Positions 6,978 to 14,412 are shown, counted from the stretch's first letter. The stretch: 17,166 bases of DNA from an uncultured Bacillota bacterium (GCA_902766525.1 CACXDX010000117.1:1-17166), one strand, 5' to 3'. A program made the numbers and translations. The notes: a model not told the origin generated them from the letters alone.

Positions 6978-7844
6978 TTAATCCTGAGCGCTGAAGGGAT
7001 CAATCAGCTTGCGGAGATTGCTGCCGACGGAATCAAAGAGGATAACCGTGATCAGAAGCGCAATGCCGGGGAAGACGGCCAGCCACCACATCCCCATCGA
7101 AAGATAACTCATGCTTTCCGAAAGGATATTGCCGATTCCGGGCTGTTCCGGCGGCAAACCGAAGCCCAAAAAGGTGATGGAGGCTTCGTGTAGGATGGCA
7201 TGGGGAAAGAGGAGGATCAATCCGACAATAAATTGAGGAAAAATGTGGGGGAAAATATGTTTGATCGCAATTTTACAACGGGATTGCCCCATTTTTTGCG
7301 CGATTTTTACATAATCTTCTTCCTTGATTTGGAGGATCTCTCCGCGTAAAACCCTGGTTAAACCGGGCCAATGGCTTAAAGCTACCGCGACGATAACGCC
7401 GAAGGTGCCCTTGCCGAGGGCGAAAGAAATAAGAATCAAAAGAAGCAGATGCGGAATACCCATCAGCAGATCGACCAGCCAGGTAATCACCGTGTCAACT
7501 TTGTTGCCCAGCGTTGCCGCCATGGTGCCCAAAATCAAAGCGATGACGGCACTGACGGTTGAGGCGCCGAGGCCGATGAAGATACTGATGGAAAGACCGC
7601 GAAGAGTGCGAGCCAGCATATCTCTGCCGAGCCAATCGGTGCCGAATAAATGCTCGATGGACGGAGCGAAATTTTTCTGCGTAAAATCCGTGGTAACGGC
7701 CGTGTCACTGCAGAGGACACCGACGATGGTGATGATGATCAGGAAACTTGCGGTGAAACACAGTGAAAGAATGGTCTTTTTCCTCAGGCTGAATCGGCTC
7801 TTTTTTGCCGTTTGCAGTACGGGAATGGTACGGACATCATTCAT
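6978..7844 (-). CDS. Dpp/Nik-type ABC transporter permease, C subunit
   Basis: This 288-residue inner-membrane permease has one N-terminal helix (about 27-47), an extracytoplasmic segment with HLFGTDWLGRDMLART, typical of DppC/NikC, and then about five helices. The cytoplasmic EAA loop that docks the ATPase reads KMGQSRCKIAIKHIFPHIFP. It forms a heterodimer with the permease encoded just upstream. Its ATG (7844) overlaps that gene's stop by eight bases, and a strong ribosome site (AAGGAGGT, 7861-7854) lies inside the upstream gene. Length is normal. Confidence 0.92.
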   Translation of the reverse strand: MNDVRTIPVLQTAKKSRFSLRKKTILSLCFTASFLIIITIVGVLCSDTAVTTDFTQKNFAPSIEHLFGTDWLGRDMLARTLRGLSISIFIGLGASTVSAVIALILGTMAATLGNKVDTVITWLVDLLMGIPHLLLLILISFALGKGTFGVIVAVALSHWPGLTRVLRGEILQIKEEDYVKIAQKMGQSRCKIAIKHIFPHIFPQFIVGLILLFPHAILHEASITFLGFGLPPEQPGIGNILSESMSYLSMGMWWLAVFPGIALLITVILFDSVGSNLRKLIDPFSAQD

Positions 7845-8832
7845 GAAGCATAGACCTCCTTATCCTCGGATCGATGACGCCGTATAGAATGTTGGCGATA
7901 AAATTGCCGGTGAAAACGAGGGCAGCGCTGATTACCGCAACACCGAGAAGCATCGGGACGTCTCCGTTAAGGCCGGCGGTGACAGCGGCGTTGCCTAAAC
8001 CGGGATAGGAAAAAACCTGTTCCACCAGAACACTGCCGCCGAAGATTTCACTGAAAGAGGCAAACTGCAAGGTGATGGCCGGAAGTAAAATATTCCTTAA
8101 GCCGTGGTGTTTAAGTATCTGTGTGTTGCTTTCGCCGCAGGCTCTTGCGTAAAGAACGTAATCTTCTTCCATGACATCAATGACTTTTTCCCGTGTATGC
8201 AGAGCGATGTTGGCAACACCGATCACGCTCAGGGTCAAAGCGGGCAGAATCAAATGACGCAAGGTGTCGAAAATCGAAACTTCGGCGGCATCGATACCGA
8301 TGGGAACACTGAGGCCGATGGGGAACCAACCCAGCCATACGGCAAAGATCATCAGCATGATGAGGGCCAGCCAAAATGAAGGAGTACTGGCGAGCAGCAG
8401 CGAGTATCCCTTGATCAGTTTGTCGATCCATTTTCCTCTCATCATTCCGGCGATAATCCCGAGAATAAAACCGAGAATGCCGGAAATGACCCAGGCGGTG
8501 AGCATCAGCGCCATGGAGTTCATAAATTTGACGCCGATGACATCGGCAACGGGCTGGCGGTAAATGAGAGATTGTCCCATATCACCGCGGATGAAATCTT
8601 TAAACCAATTGAAATAACGTTCCCAAAAGGGTGTGTTAACACCGAAATAATCGTTAAGCTGCTGCAAAGCTTCTTGGCTCATATTCGCCATGCCGACTTC
8701 GCCGACGTATGCGCGGATGGGATCCACAGGAGAAGCCGAGACGAGAATAAAACAGATGATGCTGATGGCGATGATAAGCAAAACAGCTTTAAGAACATTG
8801 ACAGCGATAAATTTTCCGATTTGCAGTCCCAT
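7837..8832 (-). CDS. Dpp/Nik-type ABC transporter permease, B subunit
   Basis: This 331-residue membrane protein is the first permease of the importer. It has an N-terminal helix (about 9-31, VLKAVLLIIAISIICFILV) followed by the family segment NTPFWERYFNWFKDFIRGDM, which ends GQSLIYRQPV. About five more helices follow. The EAA loop reads ACGESNTQILKHHGLRNILL. Start ATG 8832 has GGAG nine bases upstream. The 195-base gap to the binding-protein gene contains a long inverted repeat, whereas the later gene junctions overlap or nearly touch. Confidence 0.92.
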   Translation of the reverse strand: MGLQIGKFIAVNVLKAVLLIIAISIICFILVSASPVDPIRAYVGEVGMANMSQEALQQLNDYFGVNTPFWERYFNWFKDFIRGDMGQSLIYRQPVADVIGVKFMNSMALMLTAWVISGILGFILGIIAGMMRGKWIDKLIKGYSLLLASTPSFWLALIMLMIFAVWLGWFPIGLSVPIGIDAAEVSIFDTLRHLILPALTLSVIGVANIALHTREKVIDVMEEDYVLYARACGESNTQILKHHGLRNILLPAITLQFASFSEIFGGSVLVEQVFSYPGLGNAAVTAGLNGDVPMLLGVAVISAALVFTGNFIANILYGVIDPRIRRSMLHE

Positions 8833-8892
8833 ATGATATCGCTCCGTTTATGTTTTCTGTAAAATATTTCAGTTTCATTTGTTCAAGCGGTT

Positions 8893-8982
8893 GGAGGGTG
8901 CAATGATCCTCAGTGAAAAGAGGGGGTTCTATATCTTCGCATTTAAGAAAATATGGAGGAAAGACAGGATCGCGCACCCTCC
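8893..8982 (-). other. Long inverted repeat between binding-protein and permease genes
   Basis: GGAGGGTGC (8893-8901) pairs exactly with GCACCCTCC (8974-8982). After a small internal loop, GATCCT (8905-8910) pairs with AGGATC (8966-8971). About 55 bases lie in between and can fold further (TATCTT with AAGA/ATA). Such intercistronic structures often stabilise the mRNA of an abundant binding protein or lower readthrough to the permeases. No U run follows, so it is not a classic terminator. Confidence 0.6.
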
Positions 8983-9027
8983 GCCGGTTGATAAGGTGAT
9001 TCCTTTTGTTTTGTTCCTGTCTATGAG

Positions 9028-10638
9028 TTATTCATCCCAGGACCAGTTATGAACATTGTTTAAGATGGTCCAGCCGTAGCCGTGGGGATGAATCTTGTTA
9101 TCAACGACGTTTAAGCCGTCCTTTGCGAAATAAAGATGCTGGATTTCACAAATCCAGATCCAGGGGCTGTCTTTGTCGGGCGTTACCTGATCCTGAGCGG
9201 AGATCCAGTAAGGATAGGATTCTTCAACGGTTTTGGCGGCAAGCGCCTTTTCGATTTCGGCGTTTACTTCTTCGTTGCTGTACAATGCGCCGTTTACGGT
9301 GTCTTCATCACTGTAATAGTGGCTGATGACACCGGAGGGAGAATGCATACCGGCACCGAAGACATGGGGCGTTTCATAATAAAGAGAGGAAATCTCATCC
9401 CAGCTTTTGCCGACGGGGGTAATGCCGATGCCGACTTCTTTGGCCATTTCAACGACGGCCATGGCGATGCCGGTCCGGGCGGAATTATTGGCCATGTAGA
9501 GCAGCTCGAATTCGGCGGTCTTGCCGTCTTTTTCATAAATGCCGCTATCGTTTAATGTCCAGCCGTCCTCTTCCATGATGGATTTGGCCTTTTCCGGATC
9601 ATATTCGATGACCATGTTGGGATTATCCCAAGGTTCGCCGAGGCAATCGCTGTAGGCGGGAGTTCCGTAGCCGTAAAGGACATCTTTAACGATGGCGTCT
9701 CTGTCGATGGCGTAAGCCAAAGCCCGGCGGATGGCAAGCTCACAGGTGACATCATTGCCGGCGGGATAGCTGATGCCGTCTTTATCTTCCGGCGTTGCGG
9801 CACCCGAGGGGATGCAGGGCATGTTGATGCCGCGAATATCAACGGAATCGAAGGCAATGAGTTCATAGCCGCTGATGGGAGACTGAGAATAGGCCGGCTC
9901 CGTGTAGGCCAGATCGACCTGGCCGCTTTTGGCCGCGGCGTAGGAAGCTTCTTCATCCATGAAAACGACGGTAACCTTGTTGATGGCGGGTTCACTGCCG
10001 TAATAGTCGGGGTTGGCTTCTAAAATAAGCTGTTCCCCTTTATCCCATTGCTTCAGGATATAGCGGCCGGAGCCGATGGGGTTTTCACCGTAATTTTCAT
10101 CATAGGCGTGTTCGGGTACGATCCCGACGACGGCGGCGATGTAACCGAAAGCCGAGTATGGTTTATTGAGATGAAAAATGACGGTGGTGTCATCGGGAGC
10201 TTCAACCTGATCCAGCATGGAGAGATCGGTTTCGGTAGCCTGTTTCATCGCTTCGTTGTAGGTAAAGGCAACATCGGAAGCGGTGAGAGGTTCACCGTCG
10301 GTGTATTTGATGTCGTCGCGAATTTTGAAGGTCCAGGTGAGACCGTCATCGGAAATATCGTATTCCGTGGCCACATCGTAATCGATGGTGATATCATCTT
10401 CCGTAACCAGCAAAGTGCTTTGGAAGAGGGGATCGTGGGTGTGTTCACCCGCGGCCCAGCCCATGATCGGGTCGAAACCTGCGGCGGGTTCGGATTCGGG
10501 ATCCATTGTGATGATAACGGAACTTGTGTTTGTTGTGCCGGTACCGGTGTCGGCATCGCTGCCGCCGCAGGCCGCGAAGGCGAGGGGCAGAGCGCATGTC
10601 ACGACGGCCGTCAATAAAACTTTAAAAATTTTTTTCAT
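9028..10638 (-). CDS. ABC importer substrate-binding lipoprotein (SBP family 5, peptide/nickel type)
   Basis: This 536-residue secreted lipoprotein captures the substrate for the importer encoded downstream. Residues 1-23 are a signal peptide with lipobox FAAC (C24 is the lipidated cysteine), followed by a flexible GSDADTGTGTT linker. The family-5 core is clear: EYDISDDGLTWTFKIRDDIK, then YTDGEPLTASDVAFTYN, NPIGSGRYILKQWDKG and RRALAYAIDRDAIV. Histidines cluster at H66/H68 (GEHTHDP) and H517/H519 (IHPHGYGW). They could serve metal binding, but I cannot tell nickel from peptide. Start ATG 10638 follows AAGGAG at good spacing. It leads the five-gene operon and is preceded by a structured leader with an intrinsic terminator, so expression is probably controlled by attenuation. 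Confidence 0.9.
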   Translation of the reverse strand: MKKIFKVLLTAVVTCALPLAFAACGGSDADTGTGTTNTSSVIITMDPESEPAAGFDPIMGWAAGEHTHDPLFQSTLLVTEDDITIDYDVATEYDISDDGLTWTFKIRDDIKYTDGEPLTASDVAFTYNEAMKQATETDLSMLDQVEAPDDTTVIFHLNKPYSAFGYIAAVVGIVPEHAYDENYGENPIGSGRYILKQWDKGEQLILEANPDYYGSEPAINKVTVVFMDEEASYAAAKSGQVDLAYTEPAYSQSPISGYELIAFDSVDIRGINMPCIPSGAATPEDKDGISYPAGNDVTCELAIRRALAYAIDRDAIVKDVLYGYGTPAYSDCLGEPWDNPNMVIEYDPEKAKSIMEEDGWTLNDSGIYEKDGKTAEFELLYMANNSARTGIAMAVVEMAKEVGIGITPVGKSWDEISSLYYETPHVFGAGMHSPSGVISHYYSDEDTVNGALYSNEEVNAEIEKALAAKTVEESYPYWISAQDQVTPDKDSPWIWICEIQHLYFAKDGLNVVDNKIHPHGYGWTILNNVHNWSWDE

Positions 10639-10843
10639 TTTTTCTCCTTTTTTACATGATGATTTTTTGCACGGTTTTTTACATAATGGTTAATAGGGGA
10701 AAATATCTGCGTAATAATGATATGATCTTCTTCTCCGGAATCGTTACGCGTGCAAAACGGTCAGCGGTTTCGGAAAACGCGGATTTATTCTTTTCCCGGC
10801 AGCGAAATGATTTAACCTCCTTTCAGAAAGACGCAAAATGCGG

Positions 10844-10880
10844 AAAATAAAAAAAGAAGCACACTGAAACAGTGTGCTTC
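10844..10880 (-). terminator. Intrinsic terminator in the ABC operon leader
   Basis: On the minus strand GAAGCACACTG (10880-10870) pairs perfectly with CAGTGTGCTTC (10866-10856) around a three-base loop, followed by a U-rich tract (10855-10844). It lies about 130 bases downstream of the predicted transcription start and over 200 bases before the start codon of the binding protein, where a terminator makes sense only as an attenuator. Confidence 0.85.
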
Positions 10881-11009
10881 CATAGCACTTTAAGGTATAT
10901 ACAGATACCAGATACATAAATGACGGCGGATTCTTTGTTCTCAACAAAGAAAGAAACCCGCATGGTTCTTTTTTAAAGCATCGGGAAGTACATCTTCCCG
11001 TATCAATAC
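10881..11009 (-). promoter_or_regulatory. Structured 5' leader, candidate riboswitch/attenuator of the ABC operon
   Basis: Between the promoter and the leader terminator lie three hairpins in order. P1 is CGGGAAG/CTTCCCG (11000-10994 with 10988-10982). P2 is GCGGGTT/AATCCGC closing CTTTGTT/AACAAAG (10961-10926). P3 is a small GGTAT/ATACC. Just before the terminator, GTGCT (10888-10884) can pair with AGCAC inside the terminator's 5' arm, so an antiterminator is possible. I find no T-box GGTGGNACCGCG element and no motif of the SAM-I, TPP, FMN, cobalamin, purine, fluoride or NiCo classes as I remember them. The ligand, if any, is unknown. Confidence 0.55.
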
Positions 11010-11015
11010 ACTTTT

Positions 11016-11044
11016 ATTTTAGTCTGCGGGGAAGGGAATGTCAA
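11016..11044 (-). promoter_or_regulatory. Sigma-70-type promoter of the ABC importer operon
   Basis: On the minus strand TTGACA (11044-11039), a 17-base spacer and TAAAAT (11021-11016) form a near-consensus promoter. Transcription would start near 11009, giving a leader of about 370 nt before the binding-protein ATG. Confidence 0.8.
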
Positions 11045-11097
11045 GAAAAATTTTCCGCTGTTCTTCGATTTTTTTTTGTGTTTTTTTGATTTTCCTG

Positions 11098-11126
11098 TTG
11101 GCATCGGCGGAGGATTGTGGTAAAAT
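11098..11126 (+). promoter_or_regulatory. Sigma-70-type promoter of the deacetylase-like gene
   Basis: TTGGCA (11098-11103), a 17-base spacer and TAAAAT (11121-11126) face the plus-strand gene starting at 11216. It is divergent from the ABC promoter; the two -35 boxes are about 54 bases apart with a T-rich stretch between them. Confidence 0.7.
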
Positions 11127-11215
11127 GTCAATGGAAGAATAGCTTTGTTAACGTGAAAAAACAATATAAAGAGAAACTGTTTGAATAAGCTATCGTTTTA
11201 AAAAAGAGGTATGAA

Positions 11216-12976
11216 ATGAAATTACATTCCAATCGCAGATCCTATGATAAGCGGCGAAGCCGGCCCCAAAATGCGGAGAATAAAAATCCCAAGGTGATGG
11301 CCGGATCTTTGGCCGCTATTGTCATTAGTGCCGTTATTTTGTGTATGGTGGTGATCATCGGCATTGTCGGTTTTGTCGGTCACGGTGCCAATACGGTGAC
11401 GACAGCGGCTACGGCAACGCCTTCGGCAGGCAATCCTGTTCATTGCTGGTTTTTTGTCGACAGCAATGAGCTTGGTACCGATACGGAAGTCTTAACGATG
11501 AAGGGAAGTTGCTTCCAAAAAGACGGCATTTCCTATCTCCCCGCCGACGGTATTGCCACCGGTCTCGGCGGCACGGTCCATTATGATAAGGAAAAAGGAA
11601 CGCTGAAATTTTCCGATCTTGCGAAAAGCGCTAAAGTAACAGTGGACAGCGACAAGATGAAAGTCGGGCTTTTCCGCAGGGTGACTTTGTCCGCGCCGGT
11701 CATGGAAAAAGACGGTGTCGTTTACATTCCCGCCAGAGATTTCCTTGAAGCCCTCGGTTACGGTCTTACCTATTCCGCCCCGACGAAGCGTATGGATGCT
11801 TTTTTGAAGAAAGGCGGCAGCGACGAAGCACCGACGGCGAAATTCTCCACGGACAAGGATACTTATAACGTCGGAGAAAAGATCGTTTACACAACGGAAA
11901 ACAGTTCTCCGCAGGGATATGATATCGTAGAAGAAAAATGGGAAAACCGGGCTTCCTGGTATTTTGAAAGCGGTGACCGGACGATTACATATTCGGTGAA
12001 GGATTATCGCGGCAACTGGTCGGAAACGGTTTCCAAAACCATTCATATCGAAGGTGAATATTACGGTGCCGAAACTGTTCCCGTCCTTTGCTACTATTAT
12101 ATTACACCGGACAGCGATGAAATTTCCACGGTGGTAAAGAAAGAAAGAAAAATCACCGAAACGGTGACGGATCCGAATGATCCCACCAAGACGATCGAGC
12201 AGGAAAAGACAGAATACTATAATGAAACGGTACGGGGCCGATATTACGGTGATGATATGGTCATCTCCGTGGATCAGTTTGAAGAGGAAATGTATATTCT
12301 TTCAGAATTGGGCTGCAAGACGCTGACCGTTTCGGAATATCTCGAATATGCCGACAGCGGAGTGATGCCGCCCGAAGGCAGTGTGCTCATTCTCTTCGTC
12401 GGCGGCTATGAATCCACCTTTACTCAGGCTTATCCGATTTTACAGGATTATGGGTTTAAAGCCAATGTCGCTCCCGTTGTCAAGATGGTTGAGGATCGTT
12501 CCGCACTCTCCGATGCCGTTGCGGCCGGAGAAGAAGGAGCCGAAGATCAGCTTGATGCCTTTGATGATGAATGCCGCTTTACCTATCTGACTTTTGAAGA
12601 GATCAGCGAATTGGGCGCTCAGGGCTATGACGTTGGCGCTTACAGCTATGATTCCAACAAATACGGAGATTCGGCGGCGCTTCTCGCGGCACCTACCGGT
12701 GATGAAGATGAGGCTGCCTATGAAAAACGCGTTCAGGATGATTTGGCCAACGCCATGAAAGTTCTGAAATCGAGGATTGATGATAACGAACCGTTCTTTG
12801 TTTATCCTTATGACGAGACCTCCGAATATTTGATCGAAGCTGTGGAAAAAGCAAACTATTCTTCGGCATTTGTTGTCAGCGACGAACCGCTGACCGCCGA
12901 GAGCGAGCGCTTTAAACTGGAAGGCATCATCATTACTCAGGATATGTCCGGCAGATCCTTTGAGAATCTCTTTTAA
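11216..12976 (+). CDS. Membrane-anchored polysaccharide-deacetylase-like protein, probably catalytically dead
   Basis: This 586-residue protein has a basic N-terminus, one membrane helix (about 31-54), a copper-amine-oxidase-N-like stalk domain (about 98-197, with VVYIPARDFLEALGY), a PKD-like beta domain (about 205-280) and a C-terminal NodB/polysaccharide-deacetylase fold (about 285-586). The fold landmarks are all there: VPVLCYYYI, SVLILFVGGYES, AYPILQDYGFKANV, LTFEEISELGAQGYDVGAYS and FFVYPYDETSEYLIEA. In active enzymes these read YHxI, TFDDGY and SHTxxH. Here the catalytic/metal aspartates are V395-G396 and the metal histidines are Y476 and S480. A non-catalytic glycan-binding or scaffolding role outside the membrane is likelier than deacetylation. 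ATG 11216 has GAGGT six bases upstream; the nearby ATG 11211 stops after two codons. Confidence 0.8.
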   Translation: MKLHSNRRSYDKRRSRPQNAENKNPKVMAGSLAAIVISAVILCMVVIIGIVGFVGHGANTVTTAATATPSAGNPVHCWFFVDSNELGTDTEVLTMKGSCFQKDGISYLPADGIATGLGGTVHYDKEKGTLKFSDLAKSAKVTVDSDKMKVGLFRRVTLSAPVMEKDGVVYIPARDFLEALGYGLTYSAPTKRMDAFLKKGGSDEAPTAKFSTDKDTYNVGEKIVYTTENSSPQGYDIVEEKWENRASWYFESGDRTITYSVKDYRGNWSETVSKTIHIEGEYYGAETVPVLCYYYITPDSDEISTVVKKERKITETVTDPNDPTKTIEQEKTEYYNETVRGRYYGDDMVISVDQFEEEMYILSELGCKTLTVSEYLEYADSGVMPPEGSVLILFVGGYESTFTQAYPILQDYGFKANVAPVVKMVEDRSALSDAVAAGEEGAEDQLDAFDDECRFTYLTFEEISELGAQGYDVGAYSYDSNKYGDSAALLAAPTGDEDEAAYEKRVQDDLANAMKVLKSRIDDNEPFFVYPYDETSEYLIEAVEKANYSSAFVVSDEPLTAESERFKLEGIIITQDMSGRSFENLF

Positions 12977-12995
12977 AACGAAGCATAAATAAATC

Positions 12996-13028
12996 ATCCC
13001 TCCCTTATATTTCAAGGGAGGGATTTTT
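12996..13028 (+). terminator. Terminator-like hairpin overlapping the next gene's ribosome site
   Basis: ATCCCTCCCTT (12996-13006) pairs perfectly with AAGGGAGGGAT (13014-13024) around a seven-base loop, followed by a T run reaching 13028. The next ATG is at 13029. The 3' arm carries GGAGG (13017-13021), the only Shine-Dalgarno site for that gene, seven bases before its ATG. Folding would both terminate transcription and hide the ribosome site. Confidence 0.75.
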
Positions 13029-13871
13029 ATGAGAAAAATTACTTTAACGTTTCTCCTGTTGTTCCTTTTTTTACTTCCTGTTTCTCCAATAGCGGCGGCG
13101 GAGGAACCCGAAGTCGGAGCCGATGCCGCTCTGCTCTATGATATGGACGCCCATGCTGTTCTCTGGCAGAAGGAAGGAAATAAAAAAATGGCTCCGGCGA
13201 GTTTGATCAAAGTGCTCAACCTGCTCACTGCCGAGCCTTATCTCTCCCTTGCCGAAGAGGTCGCCATTACCCCGCTGACGGAAACGGTATACAACGGCCA
13301 GATTCTCGGGTTGAAAGCCGGGGACGTGATCCGGGCGGAAGATCTGATTTGCGGTATGATGCTTTTCTCCGCCAACGATGCCGCCGTCGCCGTTGCCGGT
13401 CATCTGATCGGCGATGTCGATTTTTTCGCGCAGCTTATGGATGTTAAAGCCTGGGCTCTGGGCGCGGGGAATACCGTTTCCGTCAATGTGAACGGTTATT
13501 CAGAAGGGAATCAAGGTACTACCTGCTATGATCTGGCGGTATTGGCTACGGCTTTTATGGATAACGATCGCCTTTTGCCCTTCGCTTCAAAAACCGATTA
13601 TGAGGTAACCTGGTTGAATCCGGAGAAAAAGCGTCCTTTGACGAATATCAATAAATTTCTTTATTCTTATGAAGGGGCAACCGGATTGAAGACGGGCACC
13701 ACGGCAATGGCGGGGAAATGTCTGATCGCAACGGCGGAAAAAAACGGGAAACGTTTATTGGCTGTGGCGCTCAGCAGTTCGGACCGGTACGGGGACTGTA
13801 TCAAAATGATGGATTACGGTTATCGGGAAAGCGGTGCCTTGGCTGCGGAGATCATCGATGATATGGAATGA
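13029..13871 (+). CDS. Short S11-family D-alanyl-D-alanine carboxypeptidase
   Basis: This 280-residue exported penicillin-binding protein would trim the terminal D-alanine from peptidoglycan stem peptides. A signal peptide covers residues 1-24 (cleavage near AAA-EEP). The three active-site motifs are intact: SLIK with S58 and K61, SAN at 114-116, and KTGT at 221-224. Substrate-binding segments such as YNGQILGLKAGDVIRAEDLI are also recognisable. It lacks the C-terminal beta domain and amphipathic anchor of full-length PBP5/DacA types, so it may be released or loosely attached. Its ribosome site lies in the hairpin at 12996-13024, which ties expression to the preceding deacetylase-like gene. 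It ends at a bidirectional hairpin facing rnhA. Confidence 0.9.
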   Translation: MRKITLTFLLLFLFLLPVSPIAAAEEPEVGADAALLYDMDAHAVLWQKEGNKKMAPASLIKVLNLLTAEPYLSLAEEVAITPLTETVYNGQILGLKAGDVIRAEDLICGMMLFSANDAAVAVAGHLIGDVDFFAQLMDVKAWALGAGNTVSVNVNGYSEGNQGTTCYDLAVLATAFMDNDRLLPFASKTDYEVTWLNPEKKRPLTNINKFLYSYEGATGLKTGTTAMAGKCLIATAEKNGKRLLAVALSSSDRYGDCIKMMDYGYRESGALAAEIIDDME

Positions 13872-13872
13872 A

Positions 13873-13902
13873 AGAGCCGCTGCGGTTTTTCGCAGCGGCT
13901 CT
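13873..13902. terminator. Bidirectional terminator between carboxypeptidase and rnhA
   Basis: A 12-bp perfect stem (13873-13884 with 13891-13902) encloses a six-base loop (GTTTTT). It lies between two convergent genes. The plus-strand tail is TTGATTTTT. The core is nearly identical to the hairpin at 5314-5356, with one base pair swapped. Confidence 0.8.
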
Positions 13903-13911
13903 CTTGATTTT

Positions 13912-14349
13912 TCAACTGTGTTTTTTGATCTCGTCGGTGGCCAGTTTATCACAGCGGTTGTTTTTTTCGTTATCACTGTGGCCTTTCACCTTGATCCATG
14001 TGATCTTATGTTGTTTTTCCATTTCGATCAGCGCTTCCCAGAGGTCTCGGTTCTGTACAGGCTCTTTCTTACTGTTTTTCCAGTTGTTTTTTTGCCAGCC
14101 GATGACCCAGTTTTGATTGAAACCGTTTACGAGATAGGCGCTGTCACTGTATAATTTGACTTTGCAGCTTTCTTTCAGCTGCTTCAATGCTTCCGCTGCC
14201 GCCGTCAGTTCCATGCGGTTATTTGTCGTTTCCGCTTCAAAACCGGAAAGTTCTTTTTCCACACCGCGGTATTCCAAAATCGCTCCCCAACCTCCGGGAC
14301 CGGGATTGCCGGAACAGGCGCCGTCGGTATAAATGGTTATTTCTTTCAT
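13912..14349 (-). CDS. rnhA: Ribonuclease HI
   Basis: This 145-residue cytoplasmic enzyme cuts the RNA strand of RNA-DNA hybrids during replication and repair. The four catalytic acids are present: D9 (YTDGACSGNPG), E47 (NRMELTA), D69 (YSDSAYLV) and D134 (NNRCDKLA). H124 of the flexible loop (KVKGHSDNEKN) is also present, and the length is normal. The start is placed at 14349 because the family begins here; an in-frame upstream ATG at 14412 would add 21 unconserved residues and lies in the -35 box of the promoter. AGGGAGG lies 11 bases before this ATG, slightly far. Another ATG, three bases after GGAGG, opens a three-codon frame (ATG-CCA-CGA-TGA) whose stop overlaps the rnhA start. The gene is monocistronic. 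Confidence 0.95.
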   Translation of the reverse strand: MKEITIYTDGACSGNPGPGGWGAILEYRGVEKELSGFEAETTNNRMELTAAAEALKQLKESCKVKLYSDSAYLVNGFNQNWVIGWQKNNWKNSKKEPVQNRDLWEALIEMEKQHKITWIKVKGHSDNEKNNRCDKLATDEIKKHS

Positions 14350-14383
14350 CGTGGCATGCGCCTCCCTTTCGCGAATTGATTTT

Positions 14384-14412
14384 ATTATAGCGAATTCATC
14401 GTTTTTTCGCAA
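14384..14412 (-). promoter_or_regulatory. Promoter of rnhA
   Basis: On the minus strand TTGCGA (14412-14407), a 17-base spacer and a perfect TATAAT (14389-14384) lie just upstream of rnhA, giving a leader of about 30 bases. Confidence 0.75.

Noticed and set aside
10806..10820. Strong Shine-Dalgarno-like AAAGGAGGT on the minus strand in the ABC leader
   Set aside because: No ATG, GTG or TTG follows at usable spacing; a start would have to be ATT with only seven codons.
10823..10963. A 46-codon minus-strand frame (MRVSFFVENK...) through the leader terminator, ending just before AAAGGAGG
   Set aside because: No convincing ribosome site precedes it and its sequence is dictated by the hairpins; kept only as a remote leader-peptide possibility.
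10881..11009. T-box or NiCo riboswitch
   Set aside because: The T-box GGTGGNACCGCG motif is absent and I see none of the conserved NiCo junction sequences; a covariance-model search would be decisive.
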